Of a stretch of 64,000 bases of DNA, positions 1 to 11,790 are shown piece by piece. Source of the stretch: Pardosa pseudoannulata (lineage: Eukaryota; Arthropoda; Arachnida; Araneae; Lycosidae). Positions within the stretch are counted from its first letter, which is position 1; every line of letters begins with the position of its first letter. The notes under the pieces were generated by a model. That model did not search any database. It had not been told where the DNA came from and saw only the letters and a list, made by a program, of their open reading frames with translations. The translations under genes and the position numbers were made by a program. Where the stretch lies: contig CM063506.1 of NCBI GenBank assembly GCA_032207245.1, positions 16,054,975-16,118,974 on the forward strand. Reading direction: 5' to 3'.

Positions 1-25
1 TACACGGAGGCCTCGTGTTCCCCAT

Positions 26-766
26 CTATGGCTTACAAGATTGCATTAACTTTTCTTCTTTCTTTTCTTTAATAGCGTAACAACCTGTTAAGGTCTTAGC
101 TGCCTCGACTGTACGTTTCTTCCACCCCAATCGGTCCAAATAATTTCTTTTCCAGTGTTTAATTTTCAGAGTCTTGAGGTCCTTTTCGGTACCGTCCAGC
201 CATCTTGTAGGTGGTCGTCTCAGTGTATGGGATATATCACGGATTTTAAAAGTGTGCATTCTAGTAGGGTTGTTTTCAAGGGATCTCCAGACGTGGCCGA
301 ACCATCTCAGTCTATTACTTAGGATAAGAACTTTTGCGACTTGGGGGATCATTATAAAGCCTATATAATTCAAAATTCTTCTGGTTCGCCAGCACTCCTG
401 TTCTTTTACAGGCCCAAATATAGTTCTTAATACTTTTCTTTCAAAAGTTTCCAGGGATAACTGGGTGTCTAAGTTCAATATCCAGGTTTCGCTAGAGTAT
501 AGAAGCACAGGTGGTATAAGTGTCTTGTATAATCTCAGTTTAGTTTTTCGGAAGACAAGTTTGGATATTAATTATTTTTTCAGTCTGTAGAAACATTTAT
601 TAGGCGATTTTAATCTGCTGTTAATTTCGGCTTTCACCTTGTTTTGATCATTAATAGTTTCAAGGTATTTAAATTCACTTAACTTTTCAAAGGCATGACC
701 ATTTGTGCAAAAAGGGATGCAGTTCACAGTCGAGGATGACACTTCCATGAACTTTGTCTTCATTAA
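26..766 (-). pseudogene. Non-LTR retrotransposon ORF2, C-terminal part, broken
   Basis: Reading on the minus strand, one frame runs from the piggyBac insertion at 763 to a stop at 26-28 and is broken only by a single TAA at 572-574. It carries the familiar region after the reverse-transcriptase palm of LINE ORF2 proteins: KTKFMEV, FEKLSEFKYL, INSRLKSPNKCFYRLKK, then LYKTLIPPVLLYSSETW, FERKVLRTIFGP, LRWFGHV and RPPTRWLDG. In this type of LINE these segments follow the catalytic core and precede the 3' end. The catalytic YxDD core and the endonuclease are absent, so this is a 5'-truncated dead copy. The upstream continuation is separated by the MITE at 763-1319; a GLTINE-like stretch just beyond it (about 1320-1375) fits the same protein. 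Clade is not assigned. Confidence 0.85.
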
Positions 767-1319
767 CACATTGTATACGGGACACGTACTAATACGTTTT
801 CTGACGATTGATACTCGAGAGCGGGACACGTACTAGTACGGGTTAGTGTAACAACATGAGTTGTTTGTATGTACAAAAATAACGGTATATACAGGAAAAC
901 GAAGCCGAATGTTCTTGTCTACTTAAATACATTCTGGAAAATTGGAGACAAATAAAAACTAGTTTTTACATTATTAGTTTTAAGATTGCTCTTTTCATTT
1001 TTTACAATATAAAAATGTTTATTTATAACATAATTCGAAAAAATTAAAACTACATACTACTATTTCTATTTTATTTTTCATATTTACGATACTATTATAA
1101 ATTTATCCACTAAAAATATATTTTTTGTTTACAAAAATCTTATGGTTGTTATTTATATATTTCTATTTATATATTTGTTTATATATTTCAATATAAAATA
1201 CGAAAAGTTGGTTAAAAAATTAAATAATTTTCAATCTATTGAGATTTAACTAAATTTATGCGCAAAACACCCGCTCCCGGTACAATTCACCTGTGAAATG
1301 TACTCGCACACTGTGTTAA
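763..1319. mobile_element. piggyBac-type MITE, family P1, copy 1
   Basis: The element is bounded by TTAA on both sides (763-766 and 1316-1319), the duplication made by piggyBac transposases. Its ends are inverted copies of CACATTGTRTGCGG (here slightly mutated: CACATTGTATACGG and CGCACACTGTG). The left subterminal part holds two near-copies of the palindrome CGTACTAGTACG. The middle is AT-rich and has no ORF. It sits inside the LINE pseudogene and so is younger than it. Five other full copies occur in this window. Confidence 0.9.
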
Positions 1320-2320
1320 TAGTGAGTCCCGTGTTTGTGGTAGAGATTGTTGTAAAGTTAAAACATTAAAAGTTGATGCTTAATGAATCAACTTTTACTA
1401 AAAAGAAAAAAATTATTTTAAGAAAACAAAAGTTCTGCAAGCTATTTTTTAACTGTCCTCAAATAATGATGCTAATGGACTGAAGGAAAAAGAAAATTGT
1501 GGAACAAAAATTACGCTACAGCAATTTTTTTAATTGTGTTTGGAAAAAAAAAGAAATTAGGTCCTGTAATTTAGAGCACTGTCACACCTACCACACTAAT
1601 TAGGCAGTAACTGCAGTTACAAGTTTATACATAATATATTTTTTTGCGCATTGTCTTGTTTTTATCAGTTTTAGAGATCGAAGAGAAGAAAGAGATAACT
1701 GAAACGGAATAAAAGAAACTAGTTTGACAGCACAAAACAAAAGTTAGATAATCTCGAGAATTGGAAGTTTGTCATCACCTATTAAACGATTACTGCTTTC
1801 ATTAATAATAATTTGCAAGTAGGAGGTTGTAAAATGCTATCGGGTGAAAAACAATTGGCGCATTTCAACACCTAGTGAAAACTCGTTAATCGTTAAAAAT
1901 ACCTCCTCGTCTAAGGCATTTTTATATGTATCCACTTTTAACGAGAGAATTCGTTTACTTAAAGTGACTTACAAAACATTTTTTTTTAAATTTTCATTTA
2001 GTAAAATTACAGAAACAAACTTTAAAGTTCAATAGATTTTGAATAGAAATTTCGATACAATAATTGTTAAGTAAAATTTCAATCAAAAGTCTACAGAATA
2101 TTCACGTCTCTAGTGGGATTTGAATCTGCAAATTATGCCCATAACGTCAGAGCTGTAATTTTTTGATTGTAATCCGGACATTTATGAAAGTTAAGAAGTT
2201 GGGGGGGGGGCTTAATTTTTATTATAATGTTTTAATTCTTTTATTTTAAATTTCAATAACTAGCCAGTTATATTTCAAATTTTATGAAATGTATGTTTTT
2301 GCTAATATTTTGTTAACAAT

Positions 2321-2323
<3 letters not shown>
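1320..2323. other. No gene seen; AT-rich spacer
   Basis: The first ~60 bp may be the remainder of the LINE on the minus strand. Beyond that I see only AT-rich sequence, a short G run near 2202 and a 63-codon ORF (1844-2035) with no recognisable motif. Confidence 0.5.

Positions 2324-2393
<70 letters not shown>
2324..2393. repeat. (AT)n microsatellite
   Basis: About 35 uninterrupted AT units. Confidence 0.98.
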
Positions 2394-2397
<4 letters not shown>

Positions 2398-3103
2398 CGT
2401 TATATCGGGTAGTTCACTGTGTCCAAACCATCTTAAGAAAAATATTAATTCCATAAAATGTGTAACTTTTAGTAGCTTAGTCTTATTCAGTAGTCATATA
2501 ATTGAAAAATAATATGTACTTTTCGTTTTCCGAAGGAACTCTCATAAGGTCTATATAAGAAATTATTCATTTATCATTTATTTATACGAACAAATGTTCA
2601 ATCCCATATATAAGTTTTCAAACGTAAATTTTATTCAGTTATGTAACGGGAGCAAAAATTTATAGCGAAATAGCTTGTACTGTGCATATTAACATCCCTC
2701 TATGGTTTCTTCATTTATATTACATAATTGTTTTGTATTAGTCTTCGAAAAGTGGAATAAGTTTTTAATTCGAGTTTTCTATACCTCCGACATTCAATAT
2801 TACTATAGTTTTTAAAACTAAAATGTGTTACTTGTTTGCAAGTATGCATGTATTTAATAAATACAGAAACTTGCTGTATTTAATGAAGTCGAAAATTTTT
2901 TATTGTTATAATATACAGATATTAATATCAATATCATTTTTATCTTTAGCTTACGTTTATTTATTAAAAAAAATAAATAAAAAAAAAACAGAACAGTAAT
3001 GATTTCGTGGTTTTATGCGCAAAAACGACTACTATTCACTTATATGAAGTATACGAATTATCTCCATTACCCCCCCCCCCTCACTGGTATGTGCGAGTTT
3101 CCA

Positions 3104-3106
<3 letters not shown>
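2394..3106. other. No gene seen
   Basis: AT-rich sequence without recognisable coding, TIR or SINE structure. A C10 run lies just before the next microsatellite (about 3071). Confidence 0.5.

Positions 3107-3167
<61 letters not shown>
3107..3167. repeat. (TA)n microsatellite
   Basis: About 30 TA units. The Tyr-Ile repeat ORFs read through it on both strands are artefacts. Confidence 0.98.
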
Positions 3168-3170
<3 letters not shown>

Positions 3171-4623
3171 TATAAAGCTTGGCTATTCTTATATGAAACT
3201 GATAGAATCCCGTCTCGAAAGAAAGTAATTAAGTCATCGCCTGTCAAAAAATGGCTCGACACTATTGAAAGCGAATATATCTAACAATAGCAACACATTT
3301 TGTAGCTTTAAAGCAGCTTCATCTATTCTATAATTTAAATGCTTATGGCACAATATTCTTTGATCCAACAGATTATGGGATCGGAGTTCTGGAGACCGGC
3401 AGATGTGCAAAGATTTATCCAATGACAAACGTCCACACATGTTCGATCGCAGCTGCTTTCAAGGTAGAAACAAAATCCTATCACGATCATAGGAAGACAG
3501 CTAACCGCAAACAAACAATGAAGTAGCCATATGTGTGCATCAATGGTGGTTTTAACGGCTATGCTTATTTATTTATTTAATGGAGAGGAACAAGTAGATT
3601 ATTTATCCCCATCGATGGATTTAAAGTGAAGCATCATTTGTACATTATTTATGAAAGGACGTATGGCCGAAAGCAAGACTATTCGTGATTTTAGAATAGG
3701 ATGGCCAAATCACGGCCTACCCTGTAAAATTTTGTGGTCTCCGGCAGAACAAGCGAAATTTATGACTGAGACAAATATCGCACTGACAAATGTATTTATT
3801 ATAAGATTGTCTTTTAACAAGGGTTCTAACTTGTAAGGTCTGGAAGGCCAAATAGGAATTCCCTTATGCATCATTGCGGCCTGCACTTTCATAATTGGCC
3901 AACCAATTTACGTAAAATTATACAAATAAGACAGAGGTACCAATATGAAATAATATGCACAGTTTAATTAAAACAAAGGTTTAGTACTTTTAGTTGCTTA
4001 AAACAGTTGAAAACCGTAGTGTTATAAAATTCATGTCTGGAGGCTTAAAATAGACATGAAAAAGTACGAAATCAAATAGTAAAAAGCTTTTATAAAACTT
4101 AAGCAAAGTAATTAAAGCTCTTATAACACTAATTATTTTACTCTTGCATAAAAGAGTAACATTAAAGGTAAACAAAGATATTATACTCCAAACAGTTGAA
4201 TTTTAAAGATGATCATTGCCATCAGTATTAGTTTTTAAATATTGGCAAATGGTTAGATGAAAAACAATGTTCAGGCAAACTTAAATTAATTATGTAATTA
4301 AAATAAAACTTACAAAAGGATAAGTTAGTGGAAATATTGGGAATGATCACCTGCATCAACTAATGAACAGATATCCACGAGTAAGCACTGTTAATTCTAA
4401 TTTCAGAAGATGAATTATAAGGACGAATCTGTAAGTCGAGTTCCGCACTGATTATTAATGAATTTCACGAAGAAACAATACTATGAAGCTATGAAATATT
4501 TTTTTTAAGTTTCCGCAAGTCGCTAGTTGGAAACCCTTATTTGGTACATTATTATTGTTATAATTATTTCTGCAGTTAATATGTAGTTATTAATATTTAT
4601 CTCTACTGTAGTTAATCTATGAA
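3168..4623. other. No gene seen
   Basis: Contains only short ORFs (60-68 codons at 3234-3440, 3651-3892, 3990-4175) that overlap on opposite strands and show no family motif. No TIR pair or SINE box was recognised. Confidence 0.5.
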
Positions 4624-5892
4624 CAGGGCTCGATCAAGGCAAATTTGGGTCCAGGGCCTGGTAGCCTTTCGGTCCCCCTACCCTCCTTTCAAGCCCCATC
4701 CCCCCAAAAAAAGTTTATAAAAGAGGATACAAACTAATATTTTGGGAGAAAAGTTTATATTAATTTCTTTATGTTTACATACCTTTGTAGTACAGTCGAA
4801 TGCCAAAAATCTGTATATCCTCAAGGTTGTAAACTGTAACACTTGCAATTACGTTTTTATATTAAAAAATAAAATAAAATAGCATAGGTACAGGCTTGCA
4901 ACTGCTGAGGTACTTTCAAAAAGGTGAGAAAAGTGACAAATAATACAGAATAAGTGACTAAAAGGTGACTAAACATTGAAAAAAAAAGCGATTTTTTTCT
5001 CATCTTGATTACAGATGCTATTATTAAGGTTTTTTTATTTATTTTAACTCTAAATCAAATGATTCATGCAAGACATGATTTTAGCGTCGAATACAAAAAG
5101 GTTAAAAATTTTGTTTAAAACAACTCAATATTGCTTTTTATTCAAGAAAATCTATAAATTAGATTTGAATACATACAATACGTTAATTTTATAATCACAA
5201 TTTTCTGCATATATTAATGATGTTTCGAAATATGTACATAGCTAGATTAGAGTATCTAAACAAAAATTGTGAAGAAAAAGAAAAAAAGAAATGTGTGCTT
5301 TGACGTAAATTACTTTAATGTATTAAATGTACATTTCAGTACAAATGTAGATTTCAGGAACTTCATTACGACTTTTTAAAATCACTAAATTCTGGAAACC
5401 ATATGATTAATAACATTTTAATAAGAAAAATAAGATTAGCGTATCACATTTTTGTCTTTATTAAAATATATTGTTCTTAATTCAGATTTTCTTTTTTCAA
5501 CAACAGACTTTTGCTGTGATACACCATGAAAAAAGTGATCAATTGTAAAATAAGTGACTAAAGGTGAGAAAAGTGACGGAATTGCAAGCCTGTAGGTAAG
5601 ATTTCAAATAATAGCTATTCGTAGATTTTATGACAAAATTAATAAGAGAAAAAATAATAAAATAATAAAATTCTTAAGCAAATAACAATTGTATCTAAGT
5701 TTCAGAAATATAATAAAAAGTGCTAATATTTCTTTATAACTGGCTGGAATTTTTAATTAATTACTAATTTATATTATATAATATATAAGATAAATGCTTT
5801 TTTCCTTTAATATTTTGTAAATTATTTAAAATTTGATAATTAAGTACCAAATTTTAGGGTGCCCAGTCGGCCCGTGCTTTAATCAGGCCCTG
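4624..5892. mobile_element. hAT-type MITE (family H1), interrupted by a nested element
   Basis: Left end CAGGGCTCGATCAAGGC and right end GCTTTAATCAGGCCCTG form imperfect inverted repeats. Flanks are TCTATGAA and TTTATGAA, an 8-bp target duplication with one mismatch, as expected of hAT transposases. The internal sequence aligns by eye along its length with the uninterrupted copy at 43086-43527, apart from the insertion at 4891-5592. There is no transposase. Confidence 0.85.
4891..5592. mobile_element. Nested TIR element inside the hAT MITE
   Basis: Perfect 11-bp inverted ends CAGGCTTGCAA/TTGCAAGCCTG. Subterminal repeats GTGAGAAAAGTGAC occur near both ends. The flanks both read TAGGTA, and the uninterrupted relative at 43086-43527 has this hexamer once, so the duplication is 6 bp rather than the 8 bp usual for hAT. 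No coding capacity. The superfamily is therefore uncertain. Confidence 0.8.
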
Positions 5893-7627
5893 TTTATGAA
5901 TAATGTTTTATTTTTAATTTACACCGACACACACATTATAGCCCGCCAGTATATGATGCATTTTTAAAGTAGTTCACAAGGTCTTATTGGACAGCTTCGG
6001 GTAGAGACTATCCGACTTTCTCCACCCACATCATCTTTATGCAACCAGAAGTCCAAAAGTTTAAAAAGAGTCTTTTGCGCTGCGTCATTTTGTTTGCTAA
6101 AATCTAGAACATTTATTTTCAAAGTTACATCCGTGTTCGCACTTGCTAACGATTATGAATAACATGGACAATAACAGAAAATCCATGTCGTGATGTGCAA
6201 GCAAACCAGAAGTTTATCCAAAGAATAGAGCGAGACAACGTTCAAATGATATCAGTGCACACTTTGTATACATTTATGTTTATTATACGTGAAAACGCAA
6301 TAAAAGAAGTGTCGCGGACAGTTGACTTTTGGGGCAGTTTTTTTTCGCTCCTCCATGACGTCACACCAAAAGAGAATGACAAAGGAATCTGAACCGCAAA
6401 CCGCACTGTCACAGGTCACTGCGGCTGATGCACATTTATTCGTTTTGCTGGTGGCAATGTGAAGTTTTTATGTAACGTCTGTCTAGTTAAAAAAAAAGGT
6501 AAAAAATATAACTATGAAAAACTTTCGCCCAAATTCTGAGATGGTAGCTCCGAGGAAGGGATTACATTTCTTTAACGTGCCGTCTGTCGAGCAAAAAATC
6601 ACGATAGCAGTTGTCTTTCGCTACAAAATCTTAGATAATGGTCTAGAAATGTAACTGTTTTCTCCCCGAGAGAAGGAAAAAGTTTTAACTTATTTTAGGC
6701 AATAGTTTCTCAAGGGAAGTTTCCATGCCACTGTGTATGTACTACACATGTTATAAGATTGTTTGGGAAAGTTGGCTTCGTTACTTTTCCCTTAAAGGAG
6801 GATATGGTTCACTTGTCTAACAGAGCTGCACGAAGGACGACTATAATCTTTCTATTTATCATTTTTAGTAAAATTATAAATCAGTGACTGTCAAACTTAT
6901 GAAGGCTCTGATATATCGCACCGCTGCCGTTTTCCATTTGATGGTATGTTGTCGGAGCACCTGGCACGGTTGTGCATATTTCCAGTAATAAAGATGAATA
7001 GTTAAAAAAGGGAGCTGTTCATAATGAGAAAAACAATGTTAAAGATGAAAGTTACATTAAAAATAATAAGTAAATGCTAAATGAAATAATTAAAGATGAA
7101 AAATAAAAAAAGACTAAAAAATTAATATAATAATAACGGCTAAATATAAGTAAAAATGCGATTAAATAAGTTTAAAACTGAATAAATGCGATTAAATATG
7201 AGTAAATACGAGTTAAATAATAGAAAAAGACAGAAAAACATCAAAAAACCCGATCAGAATCGTAATTCGGATCCAGGTAAACTACGACTAGAATTTCACA
7301 GGAAAAAGTACGTGGAGCTTAATCTGCTCATTAGGGGGCTAAGTTAGCCCAGAAATTTTTGTTCTCGTGTTTTGATCTTAAAAGTTTATACAGTTTAGGT
7401 ACATTATATAATTGTGGGGGGGGAGGGGCCTAAAATTCAGAAGGTCCTATATCGCACCGATTTTAATCTTATTGTTGATAACCAAGACCTTATATATGTT
7501 GGCTATCTTTTGTCACAATGACTACTGTTAAATCATGAGAATGGCTGTCGGTTAAGTGTTGATTTCTCCACTTACCTTTCCTGACATTTATCGTCCTTAA
7601 TGAATGTAAAGATTTAACTAAAAATTG
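5893..7627. other. No gene seen; a few GC-richer patches
   Basis: Patches near 5990-6060, 6190-6420 and 6640-6830 are less AT-rich than their surroundings. A 65-codon ORF (6195-6392) has no recognisable motif. A G8 run lies near 7416. Confidence 0.4.
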
Positions 7628-7629
7628 TA

Positions 7630-8614
7630 GGGGATAGTGGGGCACCTTGGGACATAGCCCACATTGGGACACCTTTATTTTCAGGCTTTAATTTGCAGCC
7701 AGGAATTAGTGCTCATGTGTATTGATAGATGACATTACTCTTCACTTCTCAAAGAATTTTAATGAAGATAGTGCTTATAGGTAAGGAACAATTTCATTTT
7801 CTTTGTTTTGAATAACCCAAAATTACATCAATGTCCATTTTAAAAAGTAATTTTTTTGAAAAAAAAATTTTTTTAATTAAAAAAAAGTGTATTGTTATGA
7901 AAGATTATTCATTTATTATTATTTCTATGCTAATAAATAAACTGCATTGCTAAACCTAACTGTATAGTAGTTACCAAAAGATACTATGTATAATGGGGCA
8001 GTTTGGGACACACATAGATGGGTCACTTTAAAAAGTGTAAACAAATATCAATTCAAGCAAAATAATTAATATTTTAGTGCCTAATTTTTAATTGATGATT
8101 TAACATGTCAAAATATTAATTTATTAACCTTTTATTGTTTCAGAAAAAAATTGAGAACAACAAAAACAAACAGAAAGTATTCTGCTGTAAATACTCATAT
8201 TCTTGTGAAGTTGAACACTCCTAAAGAAATAATAGGCCAAAGGTGCATTTTGTTAGATTTTAAAGAAGAATTTCCTGGCATCAAATATAAGATTTGTTAA
8301 AAAATATGCATTAACTTGAACAATTTTCAGCCATTTCTCTTTTATAACAGTTAATAAAATAATTTCAACAGTATTTTGAATGTCTTATTTAGTGTCCCAA
8401 CCTACCCCATACAGTGAAGCAGGTTGGGACATTGGAAAGGTATTTTATTTCTTTTATTACTCTTTAACTAAAGGAGATATTAAGTAGATTTAATGTTTAT
8501 AAGAAGCAGATACGATGTCAATATATGCATGAATACTTATTTTTTTTAATTAGCTTTAAAAAAATTCATAAAAATGTTTAACTGAAAAGTGTCCCAAGGT
8601 GCCCCGGTCTCCCC
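7630..8614. mobile_element. Tc1/mariner-like TIR element, non-autonomous
   Basis: Both ends carry GGGGCACCTTGGGACA, inverted, inside longer imperfect repeats starting GGGGA. The flanks are TA on each side (7628-7629, 8615-8616), the Tc1/mariner target site. Inner repeats of the CCTTGGGACA kind recur near 7665, 7993 and 8395-8440. No mariner transposase is visible. A short open stretch at 8151-8300 follows a splice-acceptor-like site and is listed separately. Confidence 0.8.
8144..8300 (+). other. Exon-like open stretch inside the mariner-like element
   Basis: A pyrimidine-rich acceptor TTTTATTGTTTCAG ends at 8143. From 8151 a 49-codon frame runs to TAA at 8298-8300 and encodes a Lys-rich peptide including TPKEIIGQRCILLDFKEEF. 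It resembles no family I know. It could be a remnant of the transposase gene or host sequence carried in the element. It could also be chance, since it is short. Confidence 0.3.
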
Positions 8615-8616
8615 TA

Positions 8617-9275
8617 AAAATAGCCAACTGAATGTGATGGTGGAATTTGTTGAAAATCTACTAGTGAAATACTGAAAACCTACTGGTAGCTCACGGTCGA
8701 TTGTTTGGTGATCATTGATCAGAATACAATAAATAAGAATATTCAGAATGAGTCAATACCGTTCCATAAAGTAAACCCGAAAGATTGCGAGGTTCATTAG
8801 AACCGGCTTCATTAGTTTTGCCGGGCAAAAATGTAAAATGCCCTTTCACCCACCTCATGATCAAAATTATTACGAGATAAATTGTTGATAAATACCCATG
8901 AAACTTAAACAATTATTGCAAACAAAACATAACAAAAAAATTTATTAAAAACCATAAGAGATAAAAAGAATCCCCCACAAATCCTCCATATTCCCGGAGT
9001 CTTTAAATATTATGAAATCAATCTCACAGAATATATATAGTACCTATGTGAAAATAGTGAAAATAATTTTTATGTCCAAATGGAATCTTTACCTCGAAAC
9101 TCTGTTGGTTTTTAATTAATAAATTAATTAATTTTTGACAATTCGCTAAATCTACCAATTTTAGGAAATAGAGGAAATGCTTTTGACAAATCTCCAGTTT
9201 AAAAAGTGGACATAATGCCTTTTAATTCAGATTTAGATATATGAAAACATATATTTTAGTTTAAGGGAATATAGT
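8617..9275. other. No gene seen
   Basis: AT-rich sequence without recognised structure. A 66-codon minus-strand ORF (8712-8912) has no recognisable motif. Confidence 0.5.
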
Positions 9276-9962
9276 AACTTTTCAGACCTAAAATCTCCAT
9301 TATAACAGCTTATTTACAATTTATCCCCAAATAAAAGTTTTTGCTCCTGATGTTATTTTTTAAGTCTTTTTATAACGCTTTAATTTTAAAAAATTATTTA
9401 GCTTTCTCATTTCAAGCAGTATAAATTTTAAATGACATTAAAAAATAAACAGCAAATGAAAAATAAATGAAGTCGACTTATATGCAAGATAACTTTAAAA
9501 ATAAAATTTTTACATGATATATATACCTATAAATGAATGTCTAAAACTCTAAAGTTATTTTATATTTTAAAAATAAAAATAGCTCTGAAAATTTTAAGAA
9601 ATTTAAATATTTTAAAAATATGTTCTTTATCATGCTATAAAATAATATATATCTCCTATTAATGTAACTGAGGCTTATAGAATAAAAAAGATAATTTCTA
9701 TTTGACATAAAAATTTGGTTTGTTTTATAAACTTCATAAGTTATGTTGTGGGTAAGTGACTATTTTTTTTTCACTTGGTGTATAAATTTTGAGTTACAAA
9801 AATATTGCTTTTCATAACCAAACTAATAAATTTATAAAGATATACCATGGACCTTAAATAATAATCTAGGAATTCATTTATTCTAAACAGAGCAGAATAT
9901 TTTATTTTATAATGAATCATAATCAGTCTGTTATAATGAAGATTTTTTAAGCTCGAAAGGTA
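9276..9962. mobile_element. TIR element, family T1, copy 1 (boundaries approximate)
   Basis: Inverted ends share CATTATAACAG within ~30-bp imperfect repeats (left about 9276-9305, right about 9928-9962). The inside is very AT-rich and includes TTTATCATGCTATAAA, found inverted in the copy at 10646-11370. The target duplication is not clear. No coding sequence was found. Confidence 0.55.
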
Positions 9963-10645
9963 CTTAAATAATAAAGGTACTTTAAAAAAAGTAAAGTATA
10001 TGCTATTGAAATATTGTCAAGCATTCAACAAAATAATGCGACTTACCTCTGAATTCAATGAAAATGTTTTAAAATACATCTGAAGTGGAATGAGATCAAT
10101 ATGTAAAATTTCCTGGTACACGTTTGCTATTCAAACACCTGCGTAGTATAAATTTTATCCAGAAAATGAAAAGATTAAAACACTGATATTTTTTAAAACA
10201 CGTCTGTGTTTCGCTTACACCTGTTCTTGTATACGAAAAGACAAAACATTAGATTTTAAAGACACCACCAGCAAAAAAACAACACAACTCGCTCTACTTT
10301 ACAGGCAGTTCATGGCTCGGATTCAAAATTTTTCTGGCAGACATCGTAGATTCACAGGTTCTAGAATCTGTCAAAACAGTGGAATGGCCGATTTCAAGGT
10401 GATTTTAGCAAACGTAAATAAAGACAGACGACAAATCGTCAACTAAAGCAGAAACGACCTACACGACTGACTGACTACCTGATTGAAGGCAGGTTGTTTG
10501 TGTGAAATCGATATATAGGGGAAGGAAATGGCAATTGATTAAGCTGGATTGATAGGGGCTGGTTTTTATACTCGGTAGATACAATTCTGATTTATCTGAG
10601 GCACCAACATGCGCATTTTATTTTTAATTATAAACTTAAGAGAAC
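9963..10645. other. Spacer with a GC-richer patch
   Basis: Between about 10260 and 10530 the sequence is less AT-rich than its surroundings and contains many CpGs. A 45-codon ORF begins at ATG 10312 on the plus strand (MARIQNFSGRHRRF at its start), and no family is recognised. On the minus strand a CCTATATATCG motif lies near 10515. Confidence 0.4.
10400..10522 (-). promoter_or_regulatory. Possible TATA promoter, minus strand
   Basis: On the minus strand a TATATAT box (about 10511-10517) is followed at 30-45 bp by initiator-like TCAATCA and TCAGTC motifs and a CpG-bearing stretch. This resembles an arthropod core promoter. AT-rich DNA makes TATA strings common and no downstream exon was identified, so it is only a suggestion. 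Confidence 0.2.
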
Positions 10646-11370
10646 GTAGTTCCTTTCGCGATGAAAAGTCTTCATTATAGCAGCATTTTTTGGGACCAAC
10701 GTAAAATAAAAAATTCTACTCTTTTTAGAATAATTTTCCTCCTACTTAATATAGATTTAACTTTGTAAAAATTATTTAGTTTTGTTATATGAAGCAATAA
10801 ATTAAAAAAACAAAAAATAAGCACTAAGTAAAAAAAGAAGAAATTAACTTACCGCAAATCAACTTTAAATATGTAAATCAGAAACTAATTTTTATACTAA
10901 TATATAGAAGTTATTTAATTATCTTTTTTTATACCGTAAAACTTTAATTATATTAGTACAATCTATGTATTTTATTTTATAGCATGATAAAAGCTATATT
11001 TCAATTTTAAATTTTTTAAAAAAAGTTTATTATATTTTTAAAATATAGGATACTGTTAAAACTTTAGGTGTTTAGGATAAAAAAAATACTTTTCTTCAAT
11101 ATTATATAAAAACTTTTCCAATATACATATTGAAAAAATTCTCATGTTGGTTAATTTTTTTTTTCATTTGATTCATATTTTTTGTTATTTTTAAAAATTA
11201 TTTTTTATGTTATTTTTAATTTTAAAAAACCATTTGGAGTGACAAAAGTAGATAATTTTTTAAAGTTAGAGTGTTATTATAGAAATTCATCCTAAAAGAA
11301 GAACTTATTATTTTATGATTAATGGGAAAAAAAACTGTTATAATGAAGAGTTCCAGTCTAGAATCTCCCC
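10646..11370. mobile_element. TIR element, family T1, copy 2 (boundaries approximate)
   Basis: Ends TCTTCATTATAGCAGC (about 10669) and CTGTTATAATGAAGAG (about 11335) are inverted and extend outwards as weaker repeats. Blocks of internal sequence resemble the element at 9276-9962, including TTTATAGCATGATAAA. A stretch of the same type occurs near 42695. Confidence 0.55.
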
Positions 11371-11568
11371 TGAAATGCTTCTATTATTTTTGTTTAACAT
11401 ATCTATCAGACTACAAAATATAGTTGAAATATACATAAAAAATTACGTAATTTATAAACAAAAGGATCGGAAGTTATACCATCCTATTAATTAATTTTTT
11501 TTAATAACTGACCTGTTAAGCAATTGCACGTACAACACCGCGGATTTTGTTGACTATTTTATTTATAG

Positions 11569-11790
11569 GAGCACCATAGACGCGACCAACACAAGACCTC
11601 GAGACAACACAAAGTGAGCCCTCGTAATGCAGAAGCAGTGACCAAGCAAAGGACTCACAGACTTGGGCTGCCATCTCCAGAAGTATCATTTAGGAACTTG
11701 AAAAGAACATTGCAACCACGAACCTATTTTACGTGTCCAACTCGAGCCGCAACCGCCCGATTACGAGATCGTTCCCATGGGCGATTCTAG
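11569..11790 (+). CDS. Candidate host exon, 73 codons, unknown product
   Basis: An AG acceptor preceded by a T-rich tract ends at 11568. The next 222 bases are close to half GC, against roughly a third or less around them, and are open only in the first frame: 73 codons ending with TAG at 11788-11790. A donor-like GTAAAG follows directly. The peptide is basic and includes HRLGLPSPEVSFRNLKRTL and TYFTCPTRAATARL. It has one Cys and no domain I recognise. AATAAA occurs 64 bp past the stop. It may be a terminal coding exon, an internal exon whose frame I have misjudged, or an untranslated exon. The in-frame stop at the acceptor means any protein must be spliced from upstream. Confidence 0.4.
   Translation, partial: EHHRRDQHKTSRQHKVSPRNAEAVTKQRTHRLGLPSPEVSFRNLKRTLQPRTYFTCPTRAATARLRDRSHGRF

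Noticed and set aside
3007..3262. Tyr-Ile repeat ORFs on both strands
   Set aside because: They are translations of the TA microsatellite. The same holds for those at 17785-18063, 26158-26430, 29618-30135 and 61951-62145.
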